A stretch of DNA of 53,548 nucleotides from Lachnospiraceae bacterium (GTDB lineage: Bacteria; Bacillota; Clostridia; Lachnospirales; Lachnospiraceae): positions 1 through 53,548 of the forward strand of contig SVFF01000015.1 of the NCBI GenBank assembly GCA_015057005.1. The letters are read 5' to 3'. The notes under the pieces are model-generated. The model made no database searches. It was not told where the DNA came from and was given only the letters and a program-made list of their open reading frames with translations. Of the stretch, positions 17,094-24,067 are shown one piece after another. The position numbers and the translations under genes are program-made. Position 1 is the first letter of the stretch; each line of letters opens with the position of its first letter.

Positions 17094-17738
17094 TCATAAG
17101 CCACAAAATTGTACACTATGCTCTTTGGCACATTTATGTATTGGACATCCTTTTGACTGAGCCCATTCTTCACAATGTCCATCTGAATCAATACATCCTT
17201 TGCATATACCATTTTCTTTTTTTTTGCAGCCCGCACAGCATTCACCGCAAGCTGTTATAGCCGAAAAATCTATATGCTTACTATACCGCTCCAATCGAAC
17301 CAGATATTCCTCCGTATCCTCTTCAAATTTTTTATCATTTGTAATGTGGAATCCATGCCTTTTATAAAACACAATTGCCCTTGTATTCTTTTCAAGGGCC
17401 CATAAAAATTGAGCGTTCTTCTCTTCCATTGCAAACTCCAGTAACTCCGCTCCGATTCCTTTTCCCTGAAGTATTGGTTCCACAAACAGTTTTTTCACTT
17501 CCTGATCTTCTATTCGGACAAATCCTTTGACCACGCCGTCATCGTAGACATATGTATTACTTAGAAAACTTTCTGTTTCGAGATAATTCTGCATCATTTT
17601 GGGAACCTGCAGTTCCTGAAAATAGAATTCATCATTTTGGAATATAGGATAAAAGTTCAGTCTGTAATTGAAGATTTCGATTTCAGCAATTCTGACCAGG
17701 TCTTCTAGTTTCGCCTGTCGAATATTGGCTCTGAACAT
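17094..17738 (-). CDS. GNAT acetyltransferase fused to a DUF3795-like Cys cluster
   Basis: 214 residues in two parts. Residues 1-150 are a GNAT domain: ANIRQAKLEDLVRIAEIEI, then VKKLFVEPILQGKGIGAELLEFA with the Q-G-K-G-I-G acetyl-CoA loop, and FYKRHGFHI. Residues 160-214 hold eleven Cys in the order ACGECCAGCKKK, ICKGC, HCEEW, GCPIHKC and FCGL, which is the metal-binding pattern of DUF3795-like proteins. The same partnership occurs as separate genes immediately downstream (GNAT at 16541, Cys-rich proteins at 16117 and 15668). GGGAGG nine bases before the ATG supports the start. The fusion suggests a physical link between acetyl transfer and the metal-bound module; the substrate is unknown. 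Confidence 0.85.
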   Translation of the reverse strand: MFRANIRQAKLEDLVRIAEIEIFNYRLNFYPIFQNDEFYFQELQVPKMMQNYLETESFLSNTYVYDDGVVKGFVRIEDQEVKKLFVEPILQGKGIGAELLEFAMEEKNAQFLWALEKNTRAIVFYKRHGFHITNDKKFEEDTEEYLVRLERYSKHIDFSAITACGECCAGCKKKENGICKGCIDSDGHCEEWAQSKGCPIHKCAKEHSVQFCGL

Positions 17739-17800
17739 AGCATACGCCTCCCTCAGGAATTTTAGACACTTTTCTCTTGCCTTTAATCACGCTGTCCTTT

Positions 17801-17876
17801 ACTACTCAGCATTTTACCACTCTGCCAATTACTACCCTGCCAATTTCTACCTTGCAATTTACTACACTGTTTCTAC
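17801..17876. repeat. degenerate 15-bp tandem array at the stop codon of the polyamine-type GNAT gene
   Basis: CTAC..CTGCCAA-like units repeat with 15-base spacing (anchors at 17807, 17822, 17837, 17852 and 17867). The TAG stop of the upstream gene (17873-17875) reads CTA on the plus strand and falls in the last, shortened unit. The array lies between two genes transcribed leftwards. Confidence 0.55.
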
Positions 17877-18352
17877 TGTTCCGCTAGATTTTTCAAAGTA
17901 TCTCCTGTAAGGCGGTAAACCGTCCACTCATCCATGGGCTCTGCACCCAGGGCAAGGTAGATATCTATACTGGGCTTGTTCCAATCCAGGCAGCTCCACT
18001 CCAGTCTGCCGCATCCTCTTTCCACTGCAATTTCTGCAAGCTTTTTTAAAAGAGCTTTTCCGTATCCTTTGCCGCGGTATTCGGGGAGCACAAACAAATC
18101 TTCCAGATAAATTCCGGCTCGTCCCAGGAAAGTGGAGAAATTATGGAAAAAGAGGGCAAAACCTACTTCTTTACCACCTTCTACTGCCAAAATTACTTCT
18201 GCTTTTTTCTTTTCAAAAATCCACTCATGTAACAGTTCTTCTGTGGCTACTACATCGTCCAACATGTTTTCGTAAATTGCAAGTTTTTTTATAAAGGAAA
18301 GAATGATGGAAACATCTTTTTCTTCTGCGTATCGAATGGTGAAGTTATTCAT
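17873..18352 (-). CDS. GNAT acetyltransferase, diamine/thialysine (SSAT) type
   Basis: 159 residues. Order and spacing fit the SSAT-like group: TIRYAEEKDVSIILSFIKKLAIYENM at the start, LEDLFVLPEYRGKGYGKALLKKLAEIA with the acetyl-CoA loop, and LEWSCLDWNKPSIDIYLALGAEPMDEW, which is the hallmark of spermidine/thialysine N-acetyltransferases. It probably acetylates a polyamine or lysine analogue in the cytoplasm. GGAGG four bases before the ATG is close but strong. It is separated from the fused GNAT by an intergenic tandem array and from leuS by a palindromic region and a terminator. Confidence 0.88.
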   Translation of the reverse strand: MNNFTIRYAEEKDVSIILSFIKKLAIYENMLDDVVATEELLHEWIFEKKKAEVILAVEGGKEVGFALFFHNFSTFLGRAGIYLEDLFVLPEYRGKGYGKALLKKLAEIAVERGCGRLEWSCLDWNKPSIDIYLALGAEPMDEWTVYRLTGDTLKNLAEQ

Positions 18353-18420
18353 GGGGACCTCCGGGAATTAAATACTTAATATTTATCCTATTTTATCACA
18401 ATTGTCAGAGAAAGCCAAGG

Positions 18421-18549
18421 GAATGCCGTAACTAGGCACGGCAGACAACTCCTCGCCACGGCAGTGCCCAATCTCGTGACTGCACACATTGCCTTGCTAC
18501 GGCAGTGTTGCAAGCCTCACACTACGGCCATGCCGTAGCGCGAGGCTTG
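18421..18549. repeat. palindromic repeat region with nested hairpin
   Basis: CAAGCCTC (18511-18518) and GAGGCTTG (18542-18549) enclose CTACGGC / GCCGTAG (18522-18538), giving one nested hairpin. Further copies of TGCCGT/ACGGCA and of CACTGCCGT(A/G)GC(A/G)AGG (minus-strand reading) lie between 18423 and 18510. No gene. It looks like a REP-type or degenerate mobile palindrome. Confidence 0.6.
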
Positions 18550-18566
18550 ACGGGCATACGCCCTAT

Positions 18567-18613
18567 AAAAAAGCAAAAATCCTCGTGTCGTTCTGCGAGC
18601 AGACGACACGAGG
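18567..18613 (-). terminator. terminator of leuS
   Basis: On the minus strand CCTCGTGTCGT and ACGACACGAGG form an 11-base stem followed by ATTTTTGCTTTTTT. It lies 22 bases past the leuS stop. Confidence 0.9.
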
Positions 18614-18634
18614 CTCTTTACTTTTTTGCACTGC

Positions 18635-21058
18635 CTATTTGACAACAATATTTACGATCTTACCCTTAACGTAGATTTCTTTTACAATAGTCTTGCCTTC
18701 GATGAAGGTCTTTACAGAAGCAACTTCTTTTGCCTTTGCAATTGCAGCATCGCTTGCTTCATCTACGGCCAACTCAACCTGGCCTCTTACCTTACCGTTG
18801 ACCTGAACTGCGATCTCAATGGTATCTTCCTTGATAGCCGCTTCGTCATAGGTCGGCCATGCTTCATAAGCAATGGTAGTATCGTGACCTAAGACTGCCC
18901 AGATTTCTTCGCCCACATGAGGACAGATACAGGAGAACATCTTAATGAAGCCTTCTGCATATTCCATAGGACATTTGCCTTCTTTGTAAACTGCATTTAC
19001 AAAGATCATCATCTGGCTGATCGCGGTATTGAAACCAAGCTGTTCGAAGTCACTTGTAACCTTCTTCACAGTCTGGTGATATACCTTCTTTAAGGTTTCA
19101 TCGTTCTCTGCTGCGATATTCTCTTCTGCAGTAAAGAAGTTCCATACGCGGTTGATGAAACGTCTTGCACCATCAACGCCCTGAGGATTCCAAGGCTTAG
19201 AAACTTCCAGAGGACCCATGAACATCTCGTACAGACGAAGGGTATCTGCACCGTAGTCTCTTACGATATCACTGGGATTTACTACAAATTCAGGGAAACG
19301 CTTACCCATCTTGATACCATTTTCTCCAAGGATCATACCCTGATGAACTAACTTCTGGAAGGGTTCCTTAACAGGAGATAAGCCCTTGTCATAGAGGAAA
19401 CGGTTCCAGATTCTGGAGTACATCAGGTGACCAACAGCATGCTCAGGACCACCCACATACAGGTCAACAGGCAGCCAGTGCTTTAACAGTTCCTGATCTG
19501 CGAACTCTTTATCGTTGTGGGGATCAATATATCTCATGTAGTACCAGCTGGATCCTGCACTGCCGGGCATAGTAGATGTTTCACGGACACCCTTAATGCC
19601 GTTTGCATCGTACTGCTTCCACTCTACTGCATTTTCCAAAGGAGCCTTGCCGTTTTTGCCCTTGTAATCTTCCAATTCAGGTAAAACAAGAGGCAGTTCT
19701 TCGTCCGGAAGTACATGAATCTGGCCGTCCTCTGTATAAACTACAGGAACGGGCTCGCCCCAGTAACGCTGGCGGGCAAAGATCCACTCACGGAAGTGAT
19801 AGTTGACAGTCTTTCTGGCAACACCCTTCTGTACTAATTTCTGGGTGATTGCTTCCTTGGCTTCTTCTACGGTCAAGCCGGTGAATTCTTCGGAATTCAT
19901 TAACTTGCAGCCCTTACCCAGGTAAGAGGTCTTTTCAAAAGCACACTGGCTTACATCACCGCCGTCAATAACCTGGATCATAGGAATGTTGTGTGCGATA
20001 GCGTATTCAAAGTCTCTCTGATCGTGAGAAGGAACAGCCATAACCGCACCGGTACCGTAGCCTGCCAATACAAAGTCACCGATAAACAAGGGAACTTCCT
20101 TGCCGTTTACAGGATTAATGGCATATAAGCCCTTTAAGATACAGCCGGACTTAGTCTTGTTGAGTTCTGTACGGTCCATATCGTTTTTCTTCAGTGTTTC
20201 ATCGATATAAGCCTGAACCTCTTCAGGATTCTGAACACGGGGCATCAAATCCTTTACAGTCTGTCCGTCGGGTGCAAGTACCATAAAGGTAATTCCGTAA
20301 ATAGTCTCGATACAGGTTGTATAAATAGAGAACTTGCCGCCGCCAACGATTTCAAAATCCACCTCAACACCTTCGGATCTTCCAATCCAATGTCTCTGAA
20401 TATCCTTCGTAGATTCCGGCCAGTCAATTTCTTCCAGACCCTCTAACAATTTCTCCGCAAACGCAGGCTGATTGATAACCCACTGCTTCATATTCTTACG
20501 GATAACCGGATAACCGCCACGCTCACTCTTACCGTCAATAACTTCGTCATTGGACAACACGGTTCCCAGCTCTTCACACCAGTTAACCGGCATGTCTACG
20601 TACTTTGCATAGCCGTCCAGATATAACTGCTTGAAAATCCACTGGGTCCACTTGTAGAACTCAGGATCACTGGTTGCGATCATTTTGTCCCAATCATAGT
20701 CAAATCCCAGCTCCTTTAACTGCTTGGAAAAAGTTTCAATATTCATCTGGGTGAAACCGTTTGGATGATTGCCGGTGCTTACTGCATACTGCTCTGCCGG
20801 CAGACCAAAGGAGTCGTAACCCATTGGGTGTAATACATTGTAACCCTGCATACGCTTCATACGGGACATAATATCCGTAGCGGTATAACCCTCCGGATGA
20901 CCTGCATGTAAGCCTACGCCTGAAGGATACGGGAACATATCCAACGCATAATACTTCGGCTTACTGAAATCCCAGACGTCTGTCTTGAATGTCTTATTCT
21001 CAGCCCAATATGTCTGCCATTTTTTCTCCACCTCATGGTGGTTATAAGGTACTGCCAT
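18635..21058 (-). CDS. leuS: leucyl-tRNA synthetase
   Basis: Charges tRNA-Leu. 807 residues with the class I HIGH-type motif as HAGH at 51-54 within YPSGVGLHAGHPEGYTATD, the editing insertion at about 220-390, and the catalytic signature DTLRLYEMFMGPLE. The KMSKS position near 582 reads KMGKR instead of the canonical KMSKS; the two catalytic lysine-type positions are K and K/R with Ser replaced by Gly. The C-terminal anticodon-binding and extension domains are complete (IEIAVQVNGKVRGQVE). GAGGAGG seven bases before the ATG. Expression is controlled by the T-box leader upstream. Confidence 0.97.
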   Translation of the reverse strand: MAVPYNHHEVEKKWQTYWAENKTFKTDVWDFSKPKYYALDMFPYPSGVGLHAGHPEGYTATDIMSRMKRMQGYNVLHPMGYDSFGLPAEQYAVSTGNHPNGFTQMNIETFSKQLKELGFDYDWDKMIATSDPEFYKWTQWIFKQLYLDGYAKYVDMPVNWCEELGTVLSNDEVIDGKSERGGYPVIRKNMKQWVINQPAFAEKLLEGLEEIDWPESTKDIQRHWIGRSEGVEVDFEIVGGGKFSIYTTCIETIYGITFMVLAPDGQTVKDLMPRVQNPEEVQAYIDETLKKNDMDRTELNKTKSGCILKGLYAINPVNGKEVPLFIGDFVLAGYGTGAVMAVPSHDQRDFEYAIAHNIPMIQVIDGGDVSQCAFEKTSYLGKGCKLMNSEEFTGLTVEEAKEAITQKLVQKGVARKTVNYHFREWIFARQRYWGEPVPVVYTEDGQIHVLPDEELPLVLPELEDYKGKNGKAPLENAVEWKQYDANGIKGVRETSTMPGSAGSSWYYMRYIDPHNDKEFADQELLKHWLPVDLYVGGPEHAVGHLMYSRIWNRFLYDKGLSPVKEPFQKLVHQGMILGENGIKMGKRFPEFVVNPSDIVRDYGADTLRLYEMFMGPLEVSKPWNPQGVDGARRFINRVWNFFTAEENIAAENDETLKKVYHQTVKKVTSDFEQLGFNTAISQMMIFVNAVYKEGKCPMEYAEGFIKMFSCICPHVGEEIWAVLGHDTTIAYEAWPTYDEAAIKEDTIEIAVQVNGKVRGQVELAVDEASDAAIAKAKEVASVKTFIEGKTIVKEIYVKGKIVNIVVK

Positions 21059-21091
21059 GATTTTTCCTCCTCAAATAAATACAGAAAATAT

Positions 21092-21386
21092 AAAAACCCC
21101 TCTCGTTTTAGAGACGAAAGGGGCTGTTTTCCGTGGTACCACTCTAATTCACAGACAAAAATATAGTCTGTGCACTTTATTATCGATAACGGGATATACC
21201 GTCTGCAGCTACGACCCAGACGCTCCTTGCCGCAACTGCTTGCTGCCTAAAGCCACCTGTCTCCTCGCCACAGAAACTCCAAGGCCAGTTCAGATCCTTA
21301 CGCTGCCGGCTCACACCATCCGCCGGCTCTCTGTAAACTTGGGAATCCTACTATTCCTTATCACTGTCATTAAGTATATGAAACTA
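21092..21386 (-). promoter_or_regulatory. T-box leader of leuS with Leu specifier
   Basis: The minus-strand leader starts near 21386. It contains the stem I core (AGAGAGCCGGC and GAGCCGGC), GAACTGG with a likely CTG leucine specifier at 21288-21286 followed by TTGGAG, and the T-box bulge AGAGTGGTACCACGG at 21153-21139. A terminator follows at 21124-21092 (CCCCTTTCG / CGAGAGGGG then TTTTT). Uncharged tRNA-Leu would favour the antiterminator. The codon assignment is by eye. Confidence 0.9.
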
Positions 21387-21392
21387 TCGACA

Positions 21393-21421
21393 ATTGTAGC
21401 GTTTTTTTATAGAGATGTCAA
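21393..21421 (-). promoter_or_regulatory. promoter of the leuS T-box transcript
   Basis: TTGACA (21421-21416), 17-base spacer, TACAAT (21398-21393) on the minus strand. Confidence 0.75.
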
Positions 21422-21470
21422 GAAGTTAATCAAAATCACTCCGGGAAATAATGTAATTTACTGATGCAGA

Positions 21471-23732
21471 TCACATTAACTTTACGTCAGCATCAATCAA
21501 ATACAGTTCATGGAGCGCCCTGGTGCAGGCCAGATACATCTTCCGCTCAAAGGAGTCCGTATTGTACAGTCTGTCCATGCAGCGATACAGGATGACCGCA
21601 TCGAACTCCAATCCCTTTGACAGGATCAAGGGCAGGATTACCTGTTTACCACTGATTTCCTCCCAAGGCTCACTGAGCAGCTGCCATTGATCCTTATCAC
21701 AGTGTTCATAAAGGATTCCTGCTTCCTCTTCATTCGCTGTGATGATACCTACCAGCTGATGCTCCCCTAATGTCTTTGCCACTTCCCACAGTTTTTCCTC
21801 AGGCATCTGTGTGTTCAGCACCTCAGGCTCCTTTCCCGGGCGTTCAAAATAAGAATATTTACTGCAACACTCCTTGTCAAACTTTTCCAGCCAACTAAAG
21901 GCAAACTTATTAATAGGTGCTGAGGAACGGTAACTTTTTTCCAATAAGAGTTTTTCTATCTTTTCTTCCGAACCCATGTCCCAGATTTCATCCAGCAAAC
22001 TGAAATTCTGGACTGACAACACAGAATCTACCGCCTGACTGCTGTCTGCCAAAAAAGTAAATGCACTCTGAGGATAAAGTAATCTGACCAGATACAACTG
22101 CAGAGGATTGTAATCCTGCAGTTCATCAATCAGCACGTGGCGTACTTTGGGGAAAGTCTTGATCTCTCCTGCATAAATACCTGTTATGGCATATAACAGT
22201 GCATCTTCAAAGGCAATACTTCCGTACTCCCAATCCTCCCTGAAAGCTTCATCCAGAGACACCTCACAGCCCGTCTTTTCAGCGAAGGACTGTAATATCC
22301 GCACCAAATGCGTATAAGTGTCCAATTGATTGCGCTCTCTGATCGTTTCCACCGTCTCCGCTACCGTCTGCCTGCGAAGCCATTTGCCGCGCACCTGCAG
22401 CTTGGATTCCTCCAACGGGTCTCCGTTTTCGTCTGTGAAACGCTGAGCCAATGAATCCTGGATCTGTTTCTGATGTTCCAGAAAATAATTTTCGTAAGCT
22501 TTCTTTACAATTTCAATCAGGAAATCCAGCTTTTGATCGTAGGTCTCCCCCATATCCTTGCCCTGATAATCAAGGGTACGCCGCTGCATCCGCAGATTTA
22601 ATTCTTCCGCTGTAAGAAGAATTTCTCCCTCAAACATAATATCCGGCAAATCAAACGTATACTCTTTGAAATACCGATCAATAAACAAAAGCATTTCTTT
22701 GGAATATTTCAGCGCAATCAGGGCTCTGCGGTCCTGATCTACAGATTGACTGCGTTGAAAATCATCATCCGTCTGCAAACGTTCTAAAACCCGATACTGG
22801 CTATAAAAATCCTCGCATACAATCCGCCTGGGCAACAGGGAGTCCAAAAGTTCCTGAAAAACCATATGGGACACATCCTCTTCACACAACTGCGGTAAAA
22901 TCCCCGCTATGTAAGAGGAAAAAATCCGATTATTGGACAACACCACAATATCTTCTGATTTCAACTGATCTTTTTGTACATATAAAATATAAGCCAGCCT
23001 GTGCATGCCAACACTGGTCTTGCCGCTTCCTGCAGGCCCGTAAATCAGCACATGAGGTGCTTTTGTAAAGCGAATCGCCCTGTTCTGCTCTTTCTGAATG
23101 CTCTCCACTATGACCTTCAGTTTGGGGCCGGTATGTCCTGACAGCACATCTCCCAATATTTCGTCATAGAGGGCGGAATTGGAATCATACATTCCCACAA
23201 TACGGCCGTTCTCTATTTTATATTGTCGCTTGCCGGTCAGCTCCACATCAATTCTGCCATGGGAAGTCTCATACCAGGCATCTCCTGTGTCAAAACCATA
23301 GAAAAGCTCACAAACAGGTGCCCGCCAGTCGCAGACATACATTTGATAAGTCTTTGCATCACTCAATCCGGAAGCACCAATGTACGCGCAATTTATTTCG
23401 TCCAATTCTTTGTCAATATAGTCAATTCTGGCAAAATAGGGGGAACCTTTTAATTTCTGCAGGCGCAGGATTTCCTTTGCAGCATCTGTGTACTGCTGTT
23501 GTGCCCGTGAAAGCATTGCATTTTCCATGGTCAATTGAACAATATCATCAAAATCCCGGATCAGCTGGGTCACTTCTTCACGCAGCAGCTTAGACTGTGA
23601 ATTAATCTCTTCCTGTAAAAGTTCCTGTTTGTTCTGAAGTTCCTCAATGCGCTTTTCTGCAAAGCTGATTACATCCTGCAAATATTGTTCTTCCTTTTGT
23701 AATTCAGCAACTTCTGTCTGCACCGTCTTCAA
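21471..23732 (-). CDS. helD: HelD-like UvrD/Rep-family helicase (RNA polymerase recycling)
   Basis: ATP-dependent superfamily I protein of about 753 residues. The first 100 residues form a long coiled coil (EKRIEELQNKQELLQEEINSQS) like the HelD arm that enters RNA polymerase. Walker A is GPAGSGKT near 231-238; the Walker B-type motif is DELQDYNPLQLY near 534; late motifs include LEKSYRSSAPI and LSKGLEFDAVIL. HelD proteins remove stalled RNA polymerase from DNA. The start codon is TTG, with AAGGAGG nine bases upstream; no earlier ATG exists in the frame. It follows the ncRNA locus and EF-G-like gene in transcriptional order but is separated from them by 335 bases. Confidence 0.88.
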   Translation of the reverse strand: MKTVQTEVAELQKEEQYLQDVISFAEKRIEELQNKQELLQEEINSQSKLLREEVTQLIRDFDDIVQLTMENAMLSRAQQQYTDAAKEILRLQKLKGSPYFARIDYIDKELDEINCAYIGASGLSDAKTYQMYVCDWRAPVCELFYGFDTGDAWYETSHGRIDVELTGKRQYKIENGRIVGMYDSNSALYDEILGDVLSGHTGPKLKVIVESIQKEQNRAIRFTKAPHVLIYGPAGSGKTSVGMHRLAYILYVQKDQLKSEDIVVLSNNRIFSSYIAGILPQLCEEDVSHMVFQELLDSLLPRRIVCEDFYSQYRVLERLQTDDDFQRSQSVDQDRRALIALKYSKEMLLFIDRYFKEYTFDLPDIMFEGEILLTAEELNLRMQRRTLDYQGKDMGETYDQKLDFLIEIVKKAYENYFLEHQKQIQDSLAQRFTDENGDPLEESKLQVRGKWLRRQTVAETVETIRERNQLDTYTHLVRILQSFAEKTGCEVSLDEAFREDWEYGSIAFEDALLYAITGIYAGEIKTFPKVRHVLIDELQDYNPLQLYLVRLLYPQSAFTFLADSSQAVDSVLSVQNFSLLDEIWDMGSEEKIEKLLLEKSYRSSAPINKFAFSWLEKFDKECCSKYSYFERPGKEPEVLNTQMPEEKLWEVAKTLGEHQLVGIITANEEEAGILYEHCDKDQWQLLSEPWEEISGKQVILPLILSKGLEFDAVILYRCMDRLYNTDSFERKMYLACTRALHELYLIDADVKLM

Positions 23733-23848
23733 TCAGGCCTTCCTCCTTCAATTACTGCATCTTCCCAGTCTGTCAGATAAAAAAACATTCACCTTACAAT
23801 AAATATCTGGAATTGTAGAATAACATGCAAAACGCCTATTCACAAGAC

Positions 23849-23877
23849 TTGTATTTTTCTTTCATTTCTGTTATAAT
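23849..23877 (+). promoter_or_regulatory. plus-strand promoter between helD and the EF-G-like gene
   Basis: TTGTAT at 23849-23854, 17-base spacer, perfect TATAAT at 23872-23877; start near 23884. There is no plus-strand protein gene for 3 kb downstream. Confidence 0.6.
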
Positions 23878-23888
23878 TACTATAGTCG

Positions 23889-23914
23889 CAGAGGTAAATA
23901 TACCTCTGTTTTTT
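23889..23914 (+). terminator. promoter-proximal intrinsic terminator
   Basis: CAGAGGTA, loop AATA, TACCTCTG, then TTTTTT, only five bases after the predicted transcript start. Confidence 0.65.
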
Positions 23915-23997
23915 ACTTTACAGGAAAGACCTTTTCACACTAACATGTGAAAGTTCTTCCTGCAAAGCTGAACTCTCGAGCAGGCGCATTACGTTAA

Positions 23998-24031
23998 AAA
24001 GGACCACCGCAGATCAATGCGGTAGTCCTTT
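23998..24031. terminator. terminator of the EF-G-like gene (also usable rightwards)
   Basis: AAAGGACCACCGCA / TGCGGTAGTCCTTT arms with one mismatch. On the minus strand it is followed by TTTTT, 37 bases past the EF-G-like stop codon. Confidence 0.85.
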
Positions 24032-24067
24032 CTTTGTATCATTTTGATAACATTTTTTTGATTAGGA

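Larger units (their letters stand above)
23884..24031 (+). ncRNA. candidate small RNA of unknown class
   Basis: Transcript inferred from the promoter at 23849-23877. It begins with a CAGAGGTA/TACCTCTG hairpin and six U, continues with CAGGAA/TTCCTG enclosing TTTCACA/TGTGAAA, then CCTGC/GCAGG, and ends at the strong hairpin 23998-24031. No match to known RNA families that I recognise. Either a roughly 30-base or a roughly 148-base RNA is possible. Confidence 0.45.

Noticed and set aside
23915..24000. c-di-GMP or other known riboswitch
   Set aside because: Only a short GCAAAGC-like piece agrees; the rest of the consensus is missing and no downstream gene is on that strand.
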